A stretch of 32,575 nucleotides of DNA from positions 1 to 32,575 of the forward strand of contig JABIJM010000013.1 of the NCBI GenBank assembly GCA_018655525.1, in the 5' to 3' direction. Source of the DNA: Candidatus Woesearchaeota archaeon (GTDB lineage Archaea > Nanobdellota > Nanobdellia > Woesearchaeales > GW2011-AR9). Position numbers and translations under genes: made by a program. Positions 15,497 to 23,900 of the stretch are shown piece by piece. The notes under the pieces were generated by a model. The model ran no database searches. It had not been told where the DNA came from and saw only the letters and a program-made list of their open reading frames with translations. Every line of letters starts with the position of its first letter. Position 1 is the first letter of the stretch.

Positions 15497-16099
15497 TTAT
15501 TTCTTATCCTTCAATATATTTTTACCATAACTTGGATAATACACTTGAATTGCATCCATCAATTTTTCTTTTACTGGATGACCTTCTGGTAAGGCATCTT
15601 CGGCTTCTATCATAACCCAAGGCAATTCTACTAATTCATCTATAGTTCCTGCATCGATATTGTCCAACCTTTCTGCATAATGATCTATGGCCTTATTTGT
15701 AGGGCGATCAAAAATAAAATATTTTATTGCTTTATTAACCGTTAATCCTGTTATAACAGAAACAGCAATTGCAGAGCCTGCAGAAATTAGAAAAGGATTT
15801 TCGCTCAATGTATAAATCAATGTCCCAAATCCTGTGAACATTCCAGCCAAGAAATCCATTGAAGATGAATTTTGGTTAATATAAATTTGTTCCATTCCGC
15901 CATGAATATTTTCCAAAAAACTTGTCATCTGCCTAATTCTTTCAGGTGTTCTTTCTTCAGGAGATAATGATGCTGCATAATCTTCTGCGACCCGCTCTGC
16001 TTTATCACGGATTGTTAAGCTCTCAGAACTATTTTTATATGTTTTAATGTTTCTTATTCCGACTTTTACTAATTCACCAAGTTGTTCTTTATTATTCAT
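15497..16099 (-). CDS. Membrane protein of unknown function
   Basis: The 200-residue product has a charged helical N-terminal region (about 1-75), then two hydrophobic segments (about 83-98 and 103-123), and a C-terminal acidic helical region (about 130-200). Both soluble parts probably face the same side of the membrane. The minus-strand TATA at 16119-16132 lies 26 nt before the ATG, so the mRNA is leaderless. I do not recognise the family. It is a single-gene unit, convergent with the glycosylase operon. Confidence 0.65.
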   Translation of the reverse strand: MNNKEQLGELVKVGIRNIKTYKNSSESLTIRDKAERVAEDYAASLSPEERTPERIRQMTSFLENIHGGMEQIYINQNSSSMDFLAGMFTGFGTLIYTLSENPFLISAGSAIAVSVITGLTVNKAIKYFIFDRPTNKAIDHYAERLDNIDAGTIDELVELPWVMIEAEDALPEGHPVKEKLMDAIQVYYPSYGKNILKDKK

Positions 16100-16118
16100 T
16101 AATACTTAAAATGATGAT

Positions 16119-16132
16119 TTTTATTAAAAAAC
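16119..16132 (-). promoter_or_regulatory. TATA box, leaderless promoter
   Basis: GTTTTTTAATAAAA on the minus strand is centred about 26 nt before the ATG at 16099. Confidence 0.45.
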
Positions 16133-16199
16133 TTTCTCCTATTTGTTCAATTTTTCTCCAAAATGTTTCAAGATGATCTCAATACTTATTAGCAGATAA

Positions 16200-16210
16200 C
16201 TTTTTAAAGA
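16200..16210 (+). promoter_or_regulatory. TATA box of tRNA-Leu
   Basis: CTTTTTAAAGA is centred about 30 nt before the tRNA 5' end at 16236, the normal place for an archaeal tRNA promoter. Confidence 0.5.
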
Positions 16211-16235
16211 ATTCTTCTTCTAAACTTCATATTAC

Positions 16236-16319
16236 GCGGGGGTGGCAGAGTGGTCAAATGCGCTGGCTTGAGGGGCCAGTCCCTTAGTGGGTGCGCGTGT
16301 TCGAGTCACGTCCTCCGCA
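16236..16319 (+). tRNA. tRNA-Leu(GAG)
   Basis: The acceptor stem GCGGGGG/CCTCCGC pairs fully with one G-T wobble. The anticodon stem CTGGC/GCCAG carries loop TTGAGGG with anticodon GAG at 16270-16272, reading CUC and CUU. A long variable arm and T arm GCGTG-TTCGAGT-CACGT fit a class II leucine tRNA. The discriminator is A. CCA is not encoded, and no intron is present. Confidence 0.95.
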
Positions 16320-16347
16320 TATTTTCTTAAATTCTCTAAATCCAAAA

Positions 16348-16357
16348 CTATATAAAT
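16348..16357 (+). promoter_or_regulatory. TATA box, leaderless promoter of the PAC2 gene
   Basis: CTATATAAAT is centred about 26 nt before the ATG at 16378; no ribosome site is visible. Confidence 0.55.
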
Positions 16358-16377
16358 CATAAAAAAATCATCTGTAC

Positions 16378-17190
16378 ATGACATCAAAATGGGTGATTGA
16401 GCAAGAAGTAGAAAAACTTCCTACTTTAAACAAACCTGTTTTCATTGAAGGACTTCCTGGTTTAGGAAATGTCGGAAAAATTGCAGCTGATTTCTTAATT
16501 GAAGAAGTAAAAGCAAAAAAATTATATTCATTCTTTTCCTACAAATTTCCACATTCAGTTTTCGTTGGAGATAATAATCTTGTAGAAATGCCAAAGATTG
16601 AATTATATTACAAAAAATATGCTACTAAAAGCAAAAAGAAAGATCTTTTGATTCTCACTGGAGATATCCAGCCAATTGATGAAGAAAGTTGTTATACTTT
16701 CTGCGATGTCCTTTTGAAAATAATTAAACAATTCAAATGTTCTGAAGTTCTTACCACGGGTGGTATAGGTTTACAACAAGTTCCTGACTCTCCCAAAGTT
16801 TATTGCACAAGTAATGATGAAAAACTTTACAAACAATTTACCAAGAAAGGGATGGGTGTAGAAAAAGAAATCTTTGGCGTTGTTGGACCAATCATTGGTG
16901 TATCTGGCGTTTTGTTAGGATTAGGAAAAAAACGTCAAGTTAAAGGTGCAGCGTTACTTGCAGAAACCTTTGGTCATCCTATGTATCTTGGTATCAAAGG
17001 AGCGAAAGAAATTCTAAAAGTCATTGAACGAAAATACAAATGTAAACTCAATATCAAGAAAATGTCTAAAGAAATTATTGAAGTTGAAAAAGAATTAATG
17101 AACAAAACTCAAGAGTGGGCTTCTGAAACAATTCATCATGCACAAGCAGGTGCAAAGATGAAAAATAAAGAAGTCAGTTATATTGGGTGA
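16378..17190 (+). CDS. PAC2-family (proteasome assembly chaperone-like) protein
   Basis: The 270-residue product matches the archaeal PAC2/COG1938-type ATP-grasp-like family: IEGLPGLGNVGKIAADFLI near the start, LLILTGDIQPID in the middle, TTGGIG, and GVVGPIIGVSGVLLGL. The C-terminal 60 residues form a charged helix. The eukaryotic relatives help assemble the proteasome; the archaeal role is less clear. It is soluble and leaderless. Its TGA directly abuts the convergent gene's stop (TGATCA), with no space between them. Confidence 0.85.
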   Translation: MTSKWVIEQEVEKLPTLNKPVFIEGLPGLGNVGKIAADFLIEEVKAKKLYSFFSYKFPHSVFVGDNNLVEMPKIELYYKKYATKSKKKDLLILTGDIQPIDEESCYTFCDVLLKIIKQFKCSEVLTTGGIGLQQVPDSPKVYCTSNDEKLYKQFTKKGMGVEKEIFGVVGPIIGVSGVLLGLGKKRQVKGAALLAETFGHPMYLGIKGAKEILKVIERKYKCKLNIKKMSKEIIEVEKELMNKTQEWASETIHHAQAGAKMKNKEVSYIG

Positions 17191-17511
17191 TCACGCTTCT
17201 AATTTATTTTGTTCTAATTGGTCTGCGAGAAGTTTTGATCTATATGCGCTTCCCTTGTCAAATTGTTCTTGATAATCAGGGGGAACATAATCTTCGCTTT
17301 TAATAAACCCGCGAGCGCCTTCAAATCGGTTTCTTGTCCCTTGGATGCCATCACAAAAACCTGCGTATGCTCTTGTTCCTATTACTTCTTCATCACTTAT
17401 AATTTGGTCTAAACACCAATAATATTTCTTTTTATTTTGAAAATCAACATGATTAAACTCTAATTCATTCGCTTGAACATAGTATTTCCAAAGGAGATTT
17501 GTTGATTTCAT
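17191..17511 (-). CDS. Unknown small protein, third gene of a three-gene operon
   Basis: The 106-residue product starts at 17511, one base after the upstream stop (TAAAATG); a longer frame to 17559 would overlap the upstream gene. It is soluble and mixed alpha/beta, rich in Tyr/Phe/Lys, with a Gly-rich middle (GTRAYAGFCDGIQGTRNRF) and a charged helical end. No family is recognised. Confidence 0.6.
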   Translation of the reverse strand: MKSTNLLWKYYVQANELEFNHVDFQNKKKYYWCLDQIISDEEVIGTRAYAGFCDGIQGTRNRFEGARGFIKSEDYVPPDYQEQFDKGSAYRSKLLADQLEQNKLEA

Positions 17512-17512
17512 T

Positions 17513-17719
17513 TTATTTGTCTTTTTTCTCACTTTGGTTTGATAATTGGTCGAGGTCATTTTCTAATTTCGAGTATTCAATCGCTGTTCTTAAAAGAAAG
17601 TTTATGGCCTTTTCTCTTTGCATTTCTCTCTCAAATTGGTTACCAAAAATATCGTAAGCAACTCTTAGGTTTCCATTTTCATAAAATGCGGTCATATTGT
17701 CTTTTCTGTTTAGAATCAT
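17513..17719 (-). CDS. Unknown small helical protein, second gene of a three-gene operon
   Basis: The 68-residue product is mostly helical and charged after residue 30, with a Lys/Asp-rich end. The ATG at 17719 lies one base after the upstream stop (TAAAATG); an internal Met9 is the alternative. No signal peptide or metal site is visible, and no family is recognised. Confidence 0.55.
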   Translation of the reverse strand: MILNRKDNMTAFYENGNLRVAYDIFGNQFEREMQREKAINFLLRTAIEYSKLENDLDQLSNQSEKKDK

Positions 17720-17720
17720 T

Positions 17721-18065
17721 TTATGCTCTCAAAACCAATTGATCTTTTGAATTTAGAAAAACTATCTCTCTTGGTTGTTTATGGGTTGTATAATAATCAA
17801 ACTTGGTTTCTAAGCCATAACATGTTGAGGTATATCCTACAATTTCCTCTTTTGAAGTCTCCATTCCTTCCAATGCAATTATTGCCGCCGTATGAACTCC
17901 TGAAATGTATTGTCCGACTTCACTTTTTGATATATTTGATTCAATTTGCAAGATTTTATCTAATCCTCTGGGAGATTGGCTCTCTAACTTCCTAAATGCA
18001 TTTTTGTTATTTCTATTTTGAAAACACTTCAAAGATTCTTTTTGTAAATTTATTTTTATTGTCAT
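17721..18065 (-). CDS. Unknown protein, first gene of a three-gene operon
   Basis: The 114-residue product starts at an ATG with a good ribosome site (AAAGGTGA, 18073-18080). A basic N-terminal third is followed by a mixed region with TAAIIALEGMETSKEEIVGYTSTCYGL in its middle. It is soluble, and I do not recognise the family. It is divergent from a TrmB-type regulator that shares its promoter region, which suggests that the regulator controls this operon. Confidence 0.6.
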   Translation of the reverse strand: MTIKINLQKESLKCFQNRNNKNAFRKLESQSPRGLDKILQIESNISKSEVGQYISGVHTAAIIALEGMETSKEEIVGYTSTCYGLETKFDYYTTHKQPREIVFLNSKDQLVLRA

Positions 18066-18072
18066 TTTATTT

Positions 18073-18080
18073 TCACCTTT
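18073..18080 (-). promoter_or_regulatory. Ribosome binding site of the small-gene operon
   Basis: AAAGGTGA on the minus strand, about 7 nt before the ATG at 18065, shows that this operon has a true leader, unlike the divergent leaderless regulator. Confidence 0.55.
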
Positions 18081-18112
18081 TCATTTGTTATTCTTTAATG
18101 ACAAAACAGAAA

Positions 18113-18123
18113 CCTTTAAATAC
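18113..18123. promoter_or_regulatory. Shared TATA region of the TrmB regulator and the small operon
   Basis: CCTTTAAATAC has the palindromic core TTTAAA. On the plus strand it lies about 27 nt before the ATG at 18146. On the minus strand it predicts a start near 18091 and a leader of about 26 nt with a ribosome site. Confidence 0.5.
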
Positions 18124-18145
18124 TACTATTAGCAACAAGCTACTA

Positions 18146-18892
18146 ATGGGTGAGAAATTACGTAAACTAGGACTAAGCCCGTACGAATCAAAGTGTTATC
18201 TCACTTTAGTTAAGTACGGAAACCTTCTAGGAAAAGAGGTTGCAAAGAAATCTAATGTTCCTCCTACGTCTGTTTACAGAAACTTAGAAACTCTGCGAAA
18301 GAAAGGATTTGTGCAAGTTATTCAAAAGGATCCCTTAGTCTATCAAGCAGTTGATCCAGAAATTGCAGTTCAAACTCATGTCAACAATCAAAAAGAACAA
18401 TTGGAGATATTAGAAAAAAACACAATCTCGGAATTAAAATCAATCAAAAAAACAGGTGTCATTGAAAAGAAGGAAGAAGTTCTTGAAGTTTATGCTGGAA
18501 GAGAACAATCTTACACTTTAGGAAAAAAATTAATTCAGCAATCAAAGAAAGAATTTCTACTTGTTGGAAGAGGAAATCAACGTTCAATTATTTCATTAAT
18601 TCATGTGCTTCGTGCTGCAGTGAAACGGAATGTAACTTGTAAATTTCTCATAACTGGCTTTGATGAAGTTAGGGGAGATATTGAAGAACTAAAAAAAGCA
18701 GGTGTTAAAATAAAACATCTTCCTCTAACTGGTTTCTCCCTTTTAGTAAAAGACCGTACAGAATCACAAGTCGTAATAAAGGATAAAAATCTAAAAGAAG
18801 AAAGAGTTGTTCTAAGAATTAAATCAAAAGATCTTTCGCAAGCACATGCAACATATTTTGATTCCATGTGGAAAAAGGCAACGCCCATCTAA
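18146..18892 (+). CDS. TrmB-family transcriptional regulator
   Basis: The 248-residue product has an N-terminal winged-helix domain (GLSPYESKCYLTLVKYG, then VPPTSVYRNLETLRKKGFV), a coiled-coil-like helix, and a C-terminal effector-binding region with a PLD-like alpha/beta pattern (FLLVGRGNQRSI, KFLITGF). TrmB proteins sense sugars or other small molecules and switch nearby genes. The start at 18146 is chosen by the leaderless TATA spacing and because it begins right before the helix-turn-helix; upstream Met options would cross the promoter. It likely controls the divergent three-gene operon, itself, or the surface operon downstream. Confidence 0.87.
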   Translation: MGEKLRKLGLSPYESKCYLTLVKYGNLLGKEVAKKSNVPPTSVYRNLETLRKKGFVQVIQKDPLVYQAVDPEIAVQTHVNNQKEQLEILEKNTISELKSIKKTGVIEKKEEVLEVYAGREQSYTLGKKLIQQSKKEFLLVGRGNQRSIISLIHVLRAAVKRNVTCKFLITGFDEVRGDIEELKKAGVKIKHLPLTGFSLLVKDRTESQVVIKDKNLKEERVVLRIKSKDLSQAHATYFDSMWKKATPI

Positions 18893-18950
18893 GTTAACTG
18901 CAATCATTTCTCCAAAAAAACACGTATTTCTCCCCTTTAACTACACACAA

Positions 18951-18962
18951 GCTTTATAAAGC
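18951..18962 (+). promoter_or_regulatory. TATA box of the four-gene surface operon
   Basis: GCTTTATAAAGC is a perfect 12-bp palindrome centred about 25.5 nt before the ATG at 18982. No other promoter is visible until 29352, so it should drive all four genes. Confidence 0.65.
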
Positions 18963-18981
18963 AAGAAACTATTCTAAGACC

Positions 18982-20958
18982 ATGTACAAAAAGAGGTGTA
19001 AATTAGATGTACTTAGGTCTATTTCTAAAACTAATTCCAAGAAAGGTCAAGTTACTGTTTTTATCATAATTGGGATCGTTCTTGTACTTGCGTTAGCACT
19101 TGTAATTGCAGTTCAGACAGAAGTAATCAAATTTGGAACAGATGAAGTTTCACCACCCGAAGAAGGAAAAGTGGGAAGTTTCATTTCTACATGTATCAAA
19201 AATATCGGTGAAGATGCAATTCATCAAATAGGATTACAAGGTGGATATGTGACTGTTCCTAATTCCATTGCAAACGATGGGTTTGTTCATCTTAGAACTT
19301 CTCCATTTCAAGTAATTCCATATTGGGCAGTTGGAAGTACAACAAACATTCCTACATTAGATGACCTCAAGTTACGAATAGATCAACATCTTGAACAAAA
19401 CCTCAAAGCATGTGTTTTTAATTCACAGGCATTTCAAGAAACATATGACTTAATTGAAAAAAGTGACATCTCATCAGACACAAAAATAGAAAACAGTAAA
19501 GTTATTTTTAATATTCAATGGAATGTAGAACTTCGTGAGAAATCGGGAAGTCTTGTTGGCGAAGTTTTACAACATAGAGCAGAGTCACCAATCAAACTGA
19601 AGAAAACACATTTCCTTGCAACAAGAATTGTAGAAAAAGAATTACAAAACTTAAAATTAGAAGATATTGCGCAAGATTTAATTGCGTTAGATCATCCAAA
19701 TGTGCCTATCTCTGGAGTTGAAATAAGTTGTTCACAGAAAACATGGGATGTATCAAAAGTTAAAGAGTCCTTACAAGGATTACTTAGTCATAATATTCAA
19801 CAACTTAAAATTCAAGGAACAAATTTTGAAGAATTTCCTGAAGATTTACCTTATTACTCCTCACATTACATCTGGAATGTTGGAGAAGATATTGATGAAG
19901 ATGAATTAAGTGTTTCTTTTGATTATGAACCTTCGTATCCGTTCACATTTGGTGTAACACCTTTAACGGGTTCTAAATTAAAAAGTTCACAATTAGGTGG
20001 TTCTGATGTTCTTTCATTTTTATGTATACAAAACTGGAAGTTTACCTATGATTTAGAATTTCCAGTCAGAGTACGTGTACGAGATGAAACAACAGGGTAC
20101 AATTTCAACTTTGCATTTACAGTACATCTTATCAGAAATGAACCAAATCGTGGTTTAATCATAGCACGACCAACAACTACCTTTGAAACAGTTACTGATG
20201 AAGCTTTTTGTAACACTAGGGATATTCCGATGACTGTTAAAACATATGAACACATTACTAATGAAGAAGGTGTTGATTTTAGGAATGATTTAGGTGACGT
20301 TGCATTATCTTATACATGTATAAAATATAAATGTGAATTAGGAAATGCAGATTACAATTTTGGGGATCAAGGATTTTCCGGTCTCACAACAAATTTCCCG
20401 TATTGCGTAGGAGGAATTTTACGAGGAACGCGTGATGGTTACAAAGAAACATGGGAACGAGTTATAACATCTGCAGGACAGGAAATAGAATTAAACCTTG
20501 TTCCTTTATACAAATTCCCACATGCGAAGGTTACAATTTTAAAACACGAATTATTAGAAGATGGTTCAATGGGTCAAGGAATCCCCTTATCAACAAAAGA
20601 ATCAGCTCTTATCACATTAACATATAGAAAATCTAACGATCCTGTCAATCAACCATCTCATGAAACAACTTTTGTGAGATCTTTTGACATAGATCCTAAA
20701 GTTGTGGAAGAATCCGAATTTGAATTATTAGCAAAAGCAGATTTCCCTTATGATGTTGACATCACTCTAATTGATGATAAAACAATTATGGGTGGATATG
20801 AGGGAGTATGGAATGTTGAATGGGCAGAATTACAATCAGCACAAGAAATGGTGTTCCATGTTTTTACAACACAAAAAGATAACGAAGAAGAACTTGCAAG
20901 TTTACTGATTGCAAAAGAAGCAACAAGCAAGAACCTTCCAAAACCAGAATTAAAATGA
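18982..20958 (+). CDS. Large prepilin-like exported protein
   Basis: The 658-residue product begins with a basic stretch and the class III signal motif KKG|QV (residues 20-24), followed by one hydrophobic helix (about 24-45). Archaeal prepilin peptidase should cut after Gly22. The rest is a large extracellular part with no further membrane segment and about a dozen Cys, made mostly of beta-rich sequence. Ordinary archaeal pilins are 100-200 residues, so this is a giant relative. Its stop overlaps the next start (ATGA), which makes it the first gene of an operon of exported proteins. I infer a pilus-like or surface-complex core; the family is not one I can name. Confidence 0.8.
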   Translation: MYKKRCKLDVLRSISKTNSKKGQVTVFIIIGIVLVLALALVIAVQTEVIKFGTDEVSPPEEGKVGSFISTCIKNIGEDAIHQIGLQGGYVTVPNSIANDGFVHLRTSPFQVIPYWAVGSTTNIPTLDDLKLRIDQHLEQNLKACVFNSQAFQETYDLIEKSDISSDTKIENSKVIFNIQWNVELREKSGSLVGEVLQHRAESPIKLKKTHFLATRIVEKELQNLKLEDIAQDLIALDHPNVPISGVEISCSQKTWDVSKVKESLQGLLSHNIQQLKIQGTNFEEFPEDLPYYSSHYIWNVGEDIDEDELSVSFDYEPSYPFTFGVTPLTGSKLKSSQLGGSDVLSFLCIQNWKFTYDLEFPVRVRVRDETTGYNFNFAFTVHLIRNEPNRGLIIARPTTTFETVTDEAFCNTRDIPMTVKTYEHITNEEGVDFRNDLGDVALSYTCIKYKCELGNADYNFGDQGFSGLTTNFPYCVGGILRGTRDGYKETWERVITSAGQEIELNLVPLYKFPHAKVTILKHELLEDGSMGQGIPLSTKESALITLTYRKSNDPVNQPSHETTFVRSFDIDPKVVEESEFELLAKADFPYDVDITLIDDKTIMGGYEGVWNVEWAELQSAQEMVFHVFTTQKDNEEELASLLIAKEATSKNLPKPELK

Positions 20959-23900
20959 ATCACATCAAAAAATTAAGTACATTGTTGGTCATCTTACTAT
21001 TCATATCTCTCCCATTAGCATCCGCTTTAGAAATCTCTGGAGTACAAACAACACATGTCACAGATACTTCCGCAACGATTACGTGGCAAACTGATGAACC
21101 GGCAGATACATTTGTTGGATTTGGAACAACAAAAACAACATTAGAAAAGAAAGGTGATGCATCTCCTGTAACAACGCATGAACTTCCTTTATTTAATCTA
21201 AAACCAAAAACAAAATATTTCTTTAATGTTGAATCTGGGACTACAACTGATGATAATGGCGGGAAACTTTACAGTTTTGAAACTCAAGCACCAGACACAA
21301 CAGCACCTGAAGTTGAACTTTCATTTCCAGAAATGGTTGCAGGAAATCAATTAACTTTGAAAGGTTCAACAGAACTTGGTGCAACAGCTACGATTTTTGT
21401 AGGTGGAAATCAAGCAGGAATTGCCTTGGCAAAAAAATCAGATGAAACATCAGGAAAAGAATACAAACATACTGGTGTGTTTACATTTAGTGGTGTTTTA
21501 CTTCAAAATAATAAAGAAAATGATGTGAAAGTAGAAGTTAGTGATGCTTCTGGAAACAAAGCAAGTGTTGATGCAAAAATCTTTGCAGATACCAACAAAC
21601 CAAAAATTACGATTGGTAAGGTTCCAAGTTTAATTGGAGATACCTCTTATAAAATTGAAGCAACTGTTTCTGAGGAAGTATCCTATGAAATTACAATTAA
21701 CAATAAATCTGTGAAGAAGGGTGAAGGAAAGAAAATTTCAGAAACTATTTCGCTTAAAGAAGGAAAGAATGATGTTCAGATCATTGCAACAGATAAAGCT
21801 GGTTGGGAAGTTGTAGAACAATTTTCAATTTCTACTGATACAAGAGATCCAACGGTCAAATTTAAAGTTGCGAAAGGAAATGAATATTACCAAGGATCTG
21901 CTGAATCTTCTATCTCTGGAACCACTGAAGCAGGTGCAAAAGTATTCCTATATATTTATAGACCGACAACAATAGAATTTAATCCTGATTTCTCTAAGGC
22001 ATGGATGGAAACTACTGCGAATAATAAGGGAGAATTTACTTTTGAAGAAGTAAACTTTGAATCACAACCAATCTCTTTGAAATCTCTTGCACCAAAGCAA
22101 GTTCCTCAAGGATTACAGAAAGTAACGCTTCAACCTGTGGCGCAAGCAGGAGAATTACAACGTCAAACTGCACATGTGTATGTCATTGCAGAAGATCAAT
22201 CCGGTAAAACAGGATATCAACAAGCAACTGTAAGTATTAATTCTTGCTTCTCCGGTGATTTTGTGTTTGATGTACATTCTATCACACAATTCCAAGCGCC
22301 ATTAAAATTAAACCCTCAACTTTTAGATGAAGGAAGGGAAGTTGCAACTGCCGTATTTAATTTTTCATATCGTGGAAGCGCTTCTCCAATTGTTGATCCT
22401 GTTACAGGTGATGAAGTTGAGCCTGCATTTAAAATTACAAATGTTGCATTTGACCCTGCATGTACGCAAGGTATGTTAAAAGATCCAGATACAAAATTAG
22501 GATGTAACATCTTACCACGACGACCTCAAAGTAGGATACCAAATAATGACATGACTGCATATATGTTAACGTACAATTTGAAAAGTTCAGAAACTTTAAG
22601 TAAAAAAGAAAGTGGCTATTGGGATGAATTCAAAAAACGTCAAATTATGTTTCCACTAAAAATTACAGTGAGTTACCAAGAACGTGAAACTGTTACCACA
22701 GGAAGCGTGCTTGGCTCCACCACAAAAGCAAATTATGGTCCTAAAAAAACACAGGTTTCTTGTCAACAATTAGGATATTTTGTAGATATCCCTATAGATA
22801 GTTCTGAATATGTGCCAGATTGGTTAGCAGATGAAGGAATTGCAACAACGACATATGTCAGTGAAAAAATTGAAGCGCTTCTTCCGATTTTAGAAAAAAC
22901 AGTTCTTGTAACTGGTGTAGGATGTATCACGTCATTTGTTGGAAGAATTGGATTTAGATTTGCAAGGATTTTCACATCTAAAATGGAAGTGATTGAATCT
23001 GCAGCTGCAGTTAAAGCAGGAACAAAAAAGGAAGAAGAAGCATGTCCATTAAATCAAGAGGATTTAATTTTAGAATCAACAAGATCTGAATGGGATACAT
23101 TACAAAAAAATGGTATTCTTTCAGGAAATTCAATTCCAAGAGTTGATTTAACTAATAAAAAAGATACTTTAGACGAACGATGCCCAGCAACCGCAAAATT
23201 ATGGAAAGCAGAGGCAGCATTTGATCAAGCATATAGATGGAGTTGCGATCGTGTATTCTGTCGTCCAGCACCAGCAGCATGGACTGCATCAGAAGACAAA
23301 GGTGGTGTTGATGCGGTAATTATTAAACAAGAGCAATGTACCGTGACAAGTAGAGGGATTCCTTTACAGAAAGTTGAAAATTGTCAAGATAAAATTAGCA
23401 CAGCTCCTACAGTTCAATTAAGTGCAGAAGCAACTAAATTAAAACAAAAAGGTTCCTTTACATGTTATAGAAACCCATTAACTGAACAATTATACTATGT
23501 TGATCCTGCTGAAATTCAAGCGAGTGATGGAAAATCTGTGAAATTAAAATGGTTAAGTCCTGTGAGAGGATTAGAATTGAATTCTGCATTTAATCTTAAG
23601 AAAACAGGTGATACGTTGTTTGCCTATAAAGGACCAAATTCAAAAGAGGTTATTGTAGGGACTGATCAAGTTTGTAAAAATGTATGTGAAAATCCTAAAG
23701 CACCAGGATATAAAGCAGCAGATAGATGTTATGATGAAGTAAAAACAGGATTAACTGGTCAAACTAAATTAATGGATGGTACACAAAAATTACCTGAAGG
23801 CGCACGTCCTGCTGGATATACTAAAGATTGTTTTATTCCAGGAAAAGGAGCTGTTAAACCTACAGGAAGTAAAACAGGATTACAACAATGCGTTTGTATT

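Noticed and set aside
17996-18145. Longer N-terminus of the TrmB-type regulator
   Set aside because: It would include the TATA box and a hydrophobic stretch antisense to the divergent gene; the winged-helix domain starts right after 18146.
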